Part shown: positions 11,032-22,500 of the stretch, piece by piece
Layout: each line of letters opens with the position of its first letter
How positions within the stretch are numbered: the first letter of the stretch is position 1
Made by a program: the position numbers and the translations under genes
Origin: Edaphochlamys debaryana
Taxonomy: Eukaryota > Chlorophyta > Chlorophyceae > Chlamydomonadales
Reading direction: 5' to 3'
DNA length: 64,000 bases
NCBI GenBank assembly: GCA_016858145.1
Contig: JAEHOE010000163.1
Coordinates: 124,001-188,000, forward strand
The notes under the pieces: generated by a model
What the model was told of the DNA's origin: nothing
The model's input: the letters and a program-made list of their open reading frames with translations, nothing else
Databases searched by the model: none

Positions 11032-14000
11032 ATGCCACCTCCAGCCCGTGCTCCTAGGCCGGGCAAGAGCCGTAGCAAGCGCACAGGCCCTCCGCCTGAC
11101 CATCCAGATGTAGCAGCGCTCAAGCGGCGCCTTCCGGGCTGGGCAGCTCGATTGCTAGGGCTGCCCGCCGCGAGAGGCCGCACGACGCCTGACGCCGACG
11201 AGTTGGAGGAGGCTGTTGTGCTACTCTATGATGTCGCGGCACTCGCAAGCGATCCCGAAAAGCCGAGACCCGCGGCAGCGGCGAGCTTGCTGCGCGATGC
11301 GCAAGTGCTCAGCGCACTGGTGCAGCTGCTGAGCTTCTGCTTGCGCCTGCCGGCTGTGGGCCCCGCAAGTCCCGCAACGCGCTTGCTAGTGGACGTGGGG
11401 GTCAGCGCGTCGGAGCTGGCCCGGGTGCTGCTCGCCACCGATGCCATGGCAGGCGCTTCCGGCAGGGTCCTCCTCGCCGACAGCCTCCTCCGCACCCACG
11501 CACTCCAGGCCTCGGCACGCCAGCTCGCCGCAAGCGCAGAAGCTATGCTGTGCGCCACGGCCCAGCCGCAGCCATCACCCGAGGCGCTCGCGTACGTGCC
11601 GTACGCCGCATTGGCCCTCCTGATCTGCGCCTGCAAGTTGGCGTCGGGCCTGGCGAAAGCAGCGGACAGCGCAGTAGCCGGGCCCGCAGCAACGCGCTCC
11701 ACCGCCCTGACCGCCGCCCTCACCGCCGCCCTCGCCGAGACGCGGCTGCTGGACCATGTGGGTCGGCTGCTGCTCATCACGCGGGCGGCCGTGGCGGAGG
11801 GCCCCTACCTCGCAATCGATCCCGGCATGCGGCAGGATCTCGACAGCCTCTTCTGCGATCTACTGTTCGCGACAGGAAACATGCTCAGCGGTGACGCCAG
11901 AGGGGCTGCAGCAGAGACGGATGAGGAGGACGGGCCCGACGTGTCCGACGGCTCCGGAGCTGGCGCCGCGCCAGGGGCCTCACCAAAGCGCCCTGTCGCC
12001 TCCAACGCGGGTCTCAAGCAGGCCGCGCTATACGACAGCCCCTGCGCACAGCACGCCGCGATGGCGCTCGGTCTGTCGGCCCTGGCCCAGCTCGAGGCGG
12101 CCGGGCCACACGGGCCGGGGCCGGGCGGGCCGGGGGCGGGTGGGCCGGGGGCGAGCGGGCCGGGGGCGAGCGGGCCGGGGGCGGGCGGGCCGGGGGCGGG
12201 CGGGCCGGGGGCGGGCGGGCCGGGAGCCCAGGGCTGCGCGTGCGTGCGGCAGCCCACGCCTCCGCCGGTGGCTGGTGTGGCCGACGGCCTGTGGTGCATG
12301 CTGAACGTGCTCGAGCGCAGGCGGCCCTGGGCGCGCCAGCTCAAGCCCCTGGCCGCCACACGGCTGCTCCTCCGCGTGGGCTCCGCGCTGCTCGCACACG
12401 AGCGTTCGGACAGCGGCACCCAGGCAGGCGCAAGCGGTACTGGGCCAGCCTCCGCTGCCCAGGGCAGGCAAGGTCCGAGCTCCCCTCGTGGAGCGAGCGG
12501 CTCCGGTGCCGCACCGGTGCTGCTCAGCAGGGAGGAGCTGAGTGCCCTGTGTCCGTACGTCGTATCCTTGGCGGTACGGACTCTCATGCCGTACGACTTG
12601 CGTGTGAAAAGGGCGGCGGCGGCAGTGGCAGCTGCGGTTGATCTGTGGCAGTTAGTAGCGGCGCTGGCGGGGCGACAGCCGCTGATGTCTGGAGAGGCTG
12701 ACGAGGACCAGGATGACCTGGTGCTAGCCCTTGGGAGCCTGATCCGGAGTAACGAGTCGTTATGGTACCAGAAGGGGAGAGACGATGAGGGTGAGAAGAG
12801 TGCGGGGTTTGGGCAGGGCATTAGGACTGGGGCATAGTTTGGTTCGGGCCTTGTCCAGTAAGGCACGGCCGCTACTGCTGTCCGCGATAGATGTCCCAGG
12901 TTGGAAGTGTTAGTCGGATGCTAACGCTATGCCATTCCTTCGTGCCCTCCGCCTCCCGCTGCAGGCCGCTGGCGCTTCCACCCGTCGGTACCGCCCGGCC
13001 TTGCGGCCGCTCTGGCCGGTGGCGCGCTCCCCTTCCTGGAGCGGCTGTTTCGGCGCTCAGCCGACAGACGCGACGGCGGCGAGGATGGCGCCGACGGCGA
13101 CGGGGACGGTGACGAGGGCGGCGGCTCCTCGTGTTGGGAGAACCGCATGCTGACCAGCATTCGGCGCGACGCACTGCCGGACTGGTTCCCGTTCCTCCCG
13201 CTCCTGGCCTACGGCGAGCCACGGCAGGCGGCTGCCTTCGTGATCACGGTCTCAAAGCTGGTGAGAAGCACGAGCGTGGAGTGGGTGACAGAACACGACA
13301 CCCCCGGCATTGCCCTGGCGGACGACGTGTGTCGCCTTCTGTCGCACGGCCCAACGTTCGTGATCGCCGAGGGCCCCGTCGCGGCGGCGGCGCGCTGCCA
13401 GCTGGCGTTGGTCCTGTCGCTGGCCCTGCCCGACTGGCTGGCCGGGCTGTCCCGGCTGGTGCGGGAAAGGGAGGCGCAGCACCAGGAGCGGCGGCGGCAC
13501 GCCGAGAGGGCCCGTGCACGGCGGCAAGGGTCAGGGCGCACTCGGGCAAAGGTGAGCACAAGGAAAAGGGGCGCCCACACAAGCACTTGGTGCGGCATGA
13601 GGTGGTGGCCTGAGCGAGCGCACTGGGCAGCTTGCGTTGAGGCCATGGCCGGGCCGGCCCCGAAAGCTGTACGGAGGGCACTTGCGCGGTGCGGTTGCTC
13701 TGGTGCGGCTCTGAGAGCGGTAGGGCACCTGCGCGGTGCACAGGGCTGGCCGTGGCTTGTAAGTTAGGAGGGGCTTAGCCAAATACCTACCTAGCTTACG
13801 TTCCCTTTGGAGGCCCAATTCCGCCCCGTCTCTCCACGCTGCACAGGAGGGCGAGGGCGAGGAAACGACCGCGAACGTGCAGGAGCTGGATGCTGTGGCG
13901 CGACGCATCCTGCTCAAACTGGAACAACTGCTGGGCTGCTTACTACTCGTTGCGGACCCGCCCCGCGCAGCAGCAGCTGAACCGCTTGCAGGCTCTCCGG

Positions 14001-15198
14001 GTAAGCAGCAGCCACCGCCCCTGATCCCTGACCCTGCCTCTTTCTGATCACCGCGCTTGTTGAGACATAGACGTGCGCCTATCATTCGCGGCAAGGCTGC
14101 GGCGGCCCAGTCACATGTGGGGTGCGCGGGATCACCCACCACCACTCCCACCCTCCCTCGCCCCCTCCCTCACTTGCTCTCATAGGTTCCGGCGGTGCCG
14201 GTGGCGCGCCGCCAAGCCCGTCAGACGCCGCGGATGCCCCTGACGCCGCAAACCCCGCCAACGATGCCGGCGCCAGCTCCACCTCTGGCGGCCCGGCTGC
14301 CATGCCCTCCGGATGTGGCGCAGCCGCAGCGCACGGCAGCGACGCCGCCGGGGCCCCTGGCGACGCCGCTGCCTCGCCCTCCGGCAGCGCCACCGCCGCC
14401 TCGCCCTCCGGCAGCGACGCCGGCGGCGCACCAAACTGGCGCCGGGCTTTGCTGGTGGAGGCGCGGGTAGAGCAGCTGGTGGGGGCAGCGCTGCGTCTGA
14501 TTGAGCAGACTGGGACCGATACCGAGGTCTGCGCGCTTGTGGGGTGGTGGTGCGTGCGGCTGCCCGCGCTGTGCCCCGAAGCTTACAGTCGGGTGGTGTC
14601 AGGGGCCGGGGGCGGCGCCGTGTGGCGGCCCTCGGGGCTCCGTATCGTTGCTGATCATTCAAAGAGGTATTACATGCCTCTGGGGGCGGTAGAGCCTCCG
14701 ACGGTAAAGGCCGTGGAGGCGCTGGCTGGGCGGCTGGAGGCTCAGGCGGCGGGCGACAGCGACAGTGGTGGTAACGGGGAGGGGGCGCAGGAGCCTTCGC
14801 CTTCGAATACCCACGGTCAGTTCCTTGATAGCCTGGGGGGAGCGCTAAGCAGCCTCCTCGTCTCCCCCGCGGAGGCCGGCCGCCGCCTGGGCCTGCCCGC
14901 CGCCTGCTCCAACCCGGCCTGCGCCAACCTGGCCGGCGACAGCGAGGCGGGGCTGCGGCTGCAGCGGTGCGGGCGCTGCGTACGGGCGTCGTACTGCTGC
15001 CGCGAGTGCCCAGACGGCGCACTGGCGGTCGGGCCACAAGGCGGAGTGCGGGGGCCGCCAGAGCGGCTGAAGCCGTGGCACAGGGGCCGGCATGGTGCTC
15101 CCGATAGCCCGAACATGGGCTGGGGCCCGAGGCACACGCTGGATACCTCTGCAGAAGGCATGCAGCTGAGTTCTTCAAATGAGTGTAATTGCGAGTGA
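11032..15198 (+). CDS. MYND-finger protein, copy 2 (open until a frameshift in the finger)
   Basis: Exons 11032-12790, 12965-13551, 13847-14000 and 14186-15198, all GT-AG with compatible phases (1, 0, 1). Exon 1 encodes an Ala/Leu-rich helical region (about residues 1-290) and a Gly/Pro tract (GPGAGG units near 12115-12225). Exon 2 carries an acidic DGGEDGADGDGDGDEGGG stretch; exon 4 carries a Ser/Ala/Gly linker and the start of a MYND finger. The finger is cut short: one extra C at 15008-15011 (relative to copy 1) shifts the frame after CCREC, so the final His and Cys are replaced and translation runs to a TGA at 15196-15198. Either the product lacks a working finger or this base is a sequencing error. 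Function unknown beyond the MYND family; chlamydomonad genomes hold many such genes. Confidence 0.75.
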
Positions 15199-16503
15199 GT
15201 GATGGCGGATTGCATAGACGGGTCGTGGGCCTCGTGGCTGGGCAGCATTTCATGACGGCGCTGCGGTGTCTGAGGCATGTTTGACTGGGGTGTCGGGCCA
15301 ACGATGTACGTGTACTTGGGTGGATGTGTATGGATCTGCATTATGAACTGGCGTGCATCGGGGACAGGGTCGGCGTAGGGAGATCGGTACTGCTGTGGTT
15401 GCAGCGAGTAGGGAGGGCCCCACGTAGCATGTTCATGGCAGGTTGAAGGCGAAGATCATATCGCACACAGGCTAGGCGTGCTGGCACACGCAAGGGTTGT
15501 CTTCTCAAGAACATCACGGCGGGGACCTTAAATCCTCCATCCGATGCAGGTTCTGGCCTTTGCCCGCTGGGCCTTGGCCTTGGCCGGCAAAGGCTAGCGG
15601 TGTCTATCTGTCCCCGGTTCTGCGGCAGGCAGGCCCTTCTCAACTAGGCGAGCAACCGAACCCCGCAGAAAGTGTAGATTACCAAGCATACGTGCCAACG
15701 GAGCCGGTCTAAGACGAGGACGGCAAGAGGGTGTTGTGCAAGAGCTTCCTTGTGCAAGGTGGCTGTGCGTGGGTGTGGACAGGAGGGACGACTCATCAAC
15801 GGGGCTTTCGGGGGCCGGCCGGACAGGCTGAGAGGGGTGGTTCTGTGCTCGCAGGGGCCGAGTAGCGTAGTCCGGACGACGACGAAGGGGCATGCAGCTG
15901 ATCGCAACTAACCAACTATGCTGTGCGCAAAGCAAGAGCGAGGATGGAGGAGAGACACGGCGACGGGCGGCGAGGGGTGGTAGAGCTATGCGGACAGCGA
16001 GTATTGATGAGAGGCAGGGACACCGCAGGGCTGCCAATTCGCAGAGAGTGAGGGCGGTTGGATTTATTGTGAAAACAGAAGCGGGCTCGGGCTCTAGGAA
16101 GGAAGGGGGCGGGGGCGGGGCGGGGCCTGCGGTGGCGGTGGCGGGGGCCGGCGTGCGGTACCTTGCCGCCCGTGCGTGCCCATCACGACGCTCGCAGCAT
16201 CGCGCAGCCTAGCCACCCGCAAACTCGCCAATACATCGCGCTCACTCTCATGCGGACTTTGGGCACATAGCACAGCCTGGCCTGCGCGAAGCCCCAGTGC
16301 ATTCGCGCGCGAGAGCCTTCCGCCCCAACGCCCACGAACTTGCAAGCACTCTCAAGCACCAGGATCCATAGATCAGACGTCTACCGCAAATCTAAAGGAG
16401 CTTGTGGAGGAGAACTTCGCGGAAGCTTTCGGCCTCGCGTTTGGCTTCCCGGTTGGCTTCTTCAGCTCGCGGCTCCGCCCTCGCTTCCGTGCGCTGATCA
16501 GAC
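15199..16503. promoter_or_regulatory. Intergenic region upstream of DDB1
   Basis: No gene is supported. The first 300 bp continue the duplicated MYND 3' flank. The stretch 16080-16160 is very G-rich (GGGGGCGGGGGCGGGG type) and lies some 350 bp before the DDB1 ATG, so it may be promoter or 5'UTR. No convincing TATA element was seen. Confidence 0.4.
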
Positions 16504-19500
16504 ATGGAGGTGGACGGGGAGGCCTCTGGCTCGGCCGCGACTGCGTCGGGATGCCACTTCTACGTGGTGACCGCGCACAAGCCCACCGCCGTGACGCATT
16601 CCGTCGTGGCGAGCTTCACGGGCCCAAATGACATCAACCTCATCACTGCGTGAGTATCGCTAGGGCTCTGCGGCCGGGCACTTCCGGGGGTTTCGGCGCG
16701 GAAGACGTGGCCCGAGCTAGGGGCTGTGCCAAGAGACAGCAGGGAGGGCGGGGGCGGGGAACGGGGGGGGGGGGGGCTGAGTGAGTGGGGAGCGAGCTGG
16801 GCAAGATTGGGTGAGGGAGCAAGGGGGTGGGGATGCGGGTATGGCAAGGGCACGGGGGCAGCCAGGGCGGGGCTTCGACACCGGTACCTCTCCGCCTGCT
16901 TAGTATGGGCCCGGCCCCATGGCGACCACTGGAGCCCTGGGGGAGCCAGGGGCAGCCCCGGCGTGCGAGACGAGCAAGTTTGTGAATGGCGCGGCACACC
17001 GATTACTGTCACCATAATAGCCAGGGGCAGCCCAGGCGTGCGGCACGAGCTCGGGTGGTGCGGGCTCCACAGCCGCTGCCGATCCACAACCGAACCCGCT
17101 TTTTACCAGTGCCCAACCTGCGCTGTGCTTCCGCCTCCTCCCCTTCTACCTCCGTTCCGCAGCTGCTGCACCCGGCTGGAGATCCGCACGCTGGGCACCG
17201 GGGGGCTGACGGTACGGGGGGTACAGGGGGGGGCTGACGGTACCGGGGGGCACGAGCCCGGGACGAGCTCGCGCGCACTGGGGTGCGGGGGCCCGGGCCT
17301 GCGGAGCGCAGCGAAGGGGGGCGGCACAGGGACGGCTCTCGGCCCCTGCTCGGGCCCTGCTCAGGGCACAGGGCACGGGGCTAGAGGCGTTGGGGTCCGG
17401 AGCCGTGGGTGGCATCAAGCTGGTGGCCCCTGCGGCTTGCAGCATTCCTCAACACGGCAACACGCTGTCCTCTCCCCCCTCTCCCTCCTCCGCAGCCGGT
17501 GCTGGATGTGCCCATCTACGGCAACATCAGCTCGCTGCAGGTCTTCAGGCCCCGGGTGGGTGTGGTGCCGGCAGGGGCAGGGCAGGGCAGGCCGTGGCCG
17601 GGCGGGCGTGGTCGCGCTGAACCGGAAGTGATGGCCCGGGGAGGGTATTGCGTGAGGGGTAAGGGCCTTACCTTGGTGCCGGGTGCGAAGGTCAACCAAC
17701 CCCCTCTCTCCCCGCCCCCAGGACTGCGCCACCGACCTGCTCTTCATCCTCACGGAGAAGTACAAGTTCTGCGTACTGCAGTACGACGCGGGGAAAGGTG
17801 TGTACGACACTGTACGGCTCCAGCTCCTCTCAGCTCCCTCACGACGCCCAGCGCTCTGGATGCTGGCCCGTGCTGGCCTAGCCAAAGCGGTCAGGCGGCG
17901 CTGGGCGGGGTCGGGGTCGGGTCGGGGCCCTCCAAATGCGGCCCGCCCGAGCAAGCCCTACAACACCCTCACCGCCATGCCATTGCGTACGACCGCAGGC
18001 CAGCTGGTGACTAAGGCCAACGGTGACGTGGCCGACAAGATCGGGCGCCCGGCGGACAACGGGCAGCTGGGGTTCGTGGACCCGGCCTGCAGGTGTGGGG
18101 GCAGCAGCGGGCCTGGTGGGGGCAGCAGCGGGCCTGGTGGGAGGGGTGTATGGGGGCTGGGGTGGGGGTGGGGGGCGCGACACGGGACAGGGTTATCGGG
18201 GCTACCAGGCGATCGAGGCAGTGCGTGGCTATGGCGCTGGCGGCCTCGTGTGGGGGTAAGCTCTGCCGCGTGCGGCCCCTTCGTCCGCAGGCTGATTGGG
18301 CTGCACCTGTACGACGGAATGCTCAAGGTGAAGGGGGCAGTGGCGGCGAAGGGGGACAGGAAGGGGCTGCCTCAAGACTAGGAACCTGAGCATACATCAC
18401 CCCCAGCCCTCGCAAACCCCCGTGAACCCCCGTGCTCCCCCACCGTGCCCCGCACCCCTCCCCCAGGTCATCCCCATGGACCCCAAGTCGGGCCTCCTCT
18501 CGGAGGCCTTCAACCTCCGCCTGGAGGAGCTGTCCGTACTGGACATGGCCTGGCTGGCACCTGCCGTACAGGCCGCCCCCGGCGGCGCGGGGCCCTCGGG
18601 CGCGGGTAGCAGCGCGGGCGGCGGCGCTGGAAAGGCACCCGTTCTGTGCGTGCTGCACCAGGTGGGGGCGGGGGAAGCTGGCTAGGGATTGGGGTTGCTG
18701 AGGTATCACCGGGGGTTCGTTTTGGGCGGAGGTTGGCGCTAACGGACACAGGCGGGCCTGCATTTGCTGTAGGCTCGGGCCGGGCCAGGTCGGGCACCGT
18801 CAGAAGTCACCTGACCCTCCTCTCTGTTTCCTCCCTCCCAATAGGACCCCAAGGGCGCGCGGCACGTGCGCACGTACGAGGTGCAGCTGGGCAGCAAGGT
18901 GGGGTCTTTGGGGGCGAGGGTGCGAGTGCAGAACCTGTCTGGGAGGACCCAAGCGCGGAGGCAAGGGGCCACGTGCCCCCCTCTCTCCTCTCCCTCAACG
19001 CTGCTGTACCCCCAACTCCCTTTGCCAGTGGCCTCCTTGGCGCTGGCGACGTGATGCCGCTCAGCTTCGACCACCCCACCTCCCCAACTCCTCCCCTCCT
19101 CCTCCCCTCCCCCCCCCCCCCCGCCACACGCAGGAGCTCACGGACGGCCCCTGGCAGCAGGCGCACGTGGACTCGGGCGCGGGGCTGCTGGTGCCCCTGC
19201 CCGCGCCCCTGGGCGGGGTGGTGGTGGTGGGGGAGAGCGTGGTGACCTACCTGGGGGGCGGGGGGGGCGCCGCGCCGCCCGTGTCGGCGCCGCTGAGGCA
19301 GACCATCGTGACGGTGAGGGGGCGGATGGGGCCATTGGAGGGGAGGGCGGGGTCGTGGAGGGCCGAGGTGGGGCCGGTGACGGCTCGTGAAGGGGCCGCG
19401 AGGAGGGGTAATGGAGGGCGTCAGGACAAGGTTGGGCATGGGCCGGTGGGTAGCGCAGGTGCAGCGCCCTTCCCTCAATCCCATGACCTCCTGCCCCCAT

Positions 19501-22500
19501 ACCTGCTCACCGCATCTGTCTTCGGCTCCCCTCCACCCTCACCCTCCGCCCCCCCCCCAGGCCTGGTGCCGCGTGGACCCCGACGGCTCCCGGCTGCTGC
19601 TGGGCGACCGCCAGGGGGGCCTCTCGCTGCTGGTGGTGGCGCACGACGGGGCGGGGCGGGTCAGCGGGCTGAGGCTGGAGCCTCTGGGTGAGGGGGGTTG
19701 GGGGGCAGGGGGGGGTTAGCAAGAGATGGGGCGGAAAGGGGAGAGGGGGTAGCAGGGAGAGACGGGGTTAGCAAGGGGAGAGGGGGCAGCAGGGGGAGAG
19801 GGGTTAGCAAGGGGAGAAAGGGCAGCAAGGGGAGAGGGGGTAGCAGGAGGAGAGGGGTTAGCAGGGGGAAAGGGGGTTAGCAAGGGGCGAGGGGTTAGCA
19901 AGGCGAGAGGGGGCAGCAAGGGGAGAGAGGTTCGCAAGGGGAAATGGGGTAGCAAGGGGAGGGGTACAGCAAGGGAAGGGAAGTAGCCGGGCACGGGCAG
20001 CAGGTAAGGAACGTAGGCTGCCTAGGGGCGGGTTGAGTTGGTGGGGTCCCTCGCGCCGCCTCGCAGTCCCGCACAGACTGTCGATCTGCCACCAGTTCAA
20101 CCACCTCCCTTCTCCCTCCTCCTCCCCCCCCCCCCAGGCCACACCTCCACCCCCTCCTGCCTGGCCTACCTGGACTCGGGGGTGGCCTTCGTGGGCTCCC
20201 GCGCGGGGGACTCGCAGCTCATACGCGTGTCGCCCACGCCCGTCAACCAGGTGGGGGGGGGGGGCAGGGGCGGGGGGTAAGGGGGACAGGAGGGCCGCGT
20301 GCTTGCATGGTTCTCCCGGCCTGACCGCCCGTCATTCAGGTGGAGATGGCGTCCCGGGGCTGCAGTGTTCGGACCGCCTGCGAATCCAGGTGCCGTGACG
20401 ACCGGTCAACGCTGAGCTCCCCCCGCCCGCCCGCAGGCCGCCCCAATGGAGGACGATGACGAGGCGGGCGGGGCGGCGGCCGCAGCAGGTGCGACGGAAT
20501 GAGAGCCGTCAACGTGGCGAGCGGTGGTTGCTGGGGGCGGGTGTTTCTCATGCGTGTATCTCGAGCGCTTGTGGCCGTGCATTGCGAGGGGTGCACGTTG
20601 AGGGGGGGCATGGACCGATTTAGTTTACATTATGGGAAAGGATTGCTGCGGTGAGTTACCCACCACGTGCCTGGTGACCCTCCGCAGGCGCCGCCGCCGA
20701 GCCCCCGTCGTACATCGAGCTGATCGAGTCGTACCCCAATCTGGGTCCCATCGTTGACTTCACGGTCATGGATCTGGAGCGCCAGGGGCAGGGGCAGGCA
20801 AGGAGGGGGAGAGGGGGATGAGGAGAGGGGACGGGGACGGAGGGTTCGGCCCTTTGCATAGGCATGGATCACCGACTTGGCTTGGGCCCCAAATGGCATC
20901 CTCGGCACAGACTGATTTCGCAGCGCTTGTCCCATCAACCGCCCAGCATCTTCGCTTGGCGCTGCCTTTACCGCACCTCCCCCTTTTCCTCTCCCCTCCG
21001 CACCCAGCTGGTCACGTGCAGCGGCATCGACGCCGACGGCTCCCTGCGCGTCATCCGCAACGGCATCGGCATCAACAAGCAGGCCACCGTGGAGCTGGCG
21101 GGGATCAAGGTGGGGGGAGGGGGAGGAAGGGGATGACGCGGGTTGCACGCGGTGCGTGAAGAGGCTACATGGCCAAAACCGAGCCAAAAGCGAGACCCTT
21201 GGGTTGGGTTGGGAGCCTTGGCAGGCGGCCGGCCCGAGACATGACCTTAGCGCCAATATCCCCCTCCCCCCCGCCCAAACTTTTCACAGTTTGGGTGGGT
21301 CAGGAAGGATATCCTCTTCTTCCCACCCTCCGCCCCCTCTCTCCCTCCAGGGCGTGTGGTCGCTCCGCTCCCGCTACGCCGACGAGCACGACTCCCACCT
21401 GTTGCTCACCTTCGTGGGGGAGACCCGGCTGCTGGCGCTCAACGAGCAGGAGGTGGGGTGGTTGGCGTGAGCAGTTGGCGGTTGGGGGTTGTGCGGGTCG
21501 GTGGTCGGCTGGTTCTTTGGTTGGGCACATGCACGCCTCCCCACACCACCCCTCCTCACCCCCCCCAGGAGCTGGACGAGGCGGAGATCCCGGGCTTCGA
21601 CGGCGGCGCTCAGACGCTGTGGTGCGGCAACATGGCCAGCGACCATCTGGTGCAGGTGGGGGGGGTGCGGGGATGGGTGGGGATTGGGGATGGGGGTTGG
21701 GGTGAGGGGCGCCGCAATGAAGCGTTGCGTCCAGCGCAAGTGATTCCTGGCTAGCGCTGGCTGGCGGTTGGGAGCACACGCCTCCGTTGAACCTCGTTCC
21801 CGTCCCCCACGGACCCCGCTCCGCTCCCCCCCCCCCAGGTGACCTCGTCCTCCGTGCGGCTGGTGGAGTGCGGCTCCCTGGCTCTGGCCTCGCAGTGGAC
21901 CCCGCCCCCGGGCTTCGCCATCAACGTGGCGGCGGGCAGCCCCACGCAGGTGGGGGGGTAGGGGGGGGGGGGTAGGTGTTGAAGAGGGTTTGTTGGCCAT
22001 GGTAGCAGCTCCTGACCTGCCATCGAGAGGCCTCGACAACCTGTGCCCTGTGCCGCTCAACCCCCAACCCCAACCCCCAACCGCCAACCGCCAGGTGGTT
22101 GTGGCCACGGGCGGGGGCCACCTTGTGTACCTGGAGGTGGTGCAGCGGGAGGGCGGCAAGCACGAGGTGGTGGAGGTGAGGGGGTGGGTGGGTGGTGGTG
22201 GAAGGGCGAGGGAGGGGCAAGATGCTAGTTGTGGGGGAGGTAAAAGCGATGGACCGTGGAGAGGGCAAGCGGATCTTTGGGGAATGCCCAAAGCCAACAC
22301 CACGCCTCAACAAGGACCACTCCACGCTCCCCCCATCCCCCCAGGTCGCCAATGTGGTCCTGGACTCGGAGGTGGCGTGTGTGGACGTGACGCCCCTGCA
22401 GCTGGCGGAGGCGGGTGCGTGGGGGGGGGGGGCGGGGGGTTGCGGGGTGGGAGATTGGGTCAAGCTGACTTCATAGACGCAGCGTGTGTTGCCTACCTCT

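Noticed and set aside
17212..17460. Extra coding exons in DDB1 introns with long open frames
   Set aside because: Reading through interrupts the DDB1 alignment, and phases close perfectly when these stretches are spliced out.
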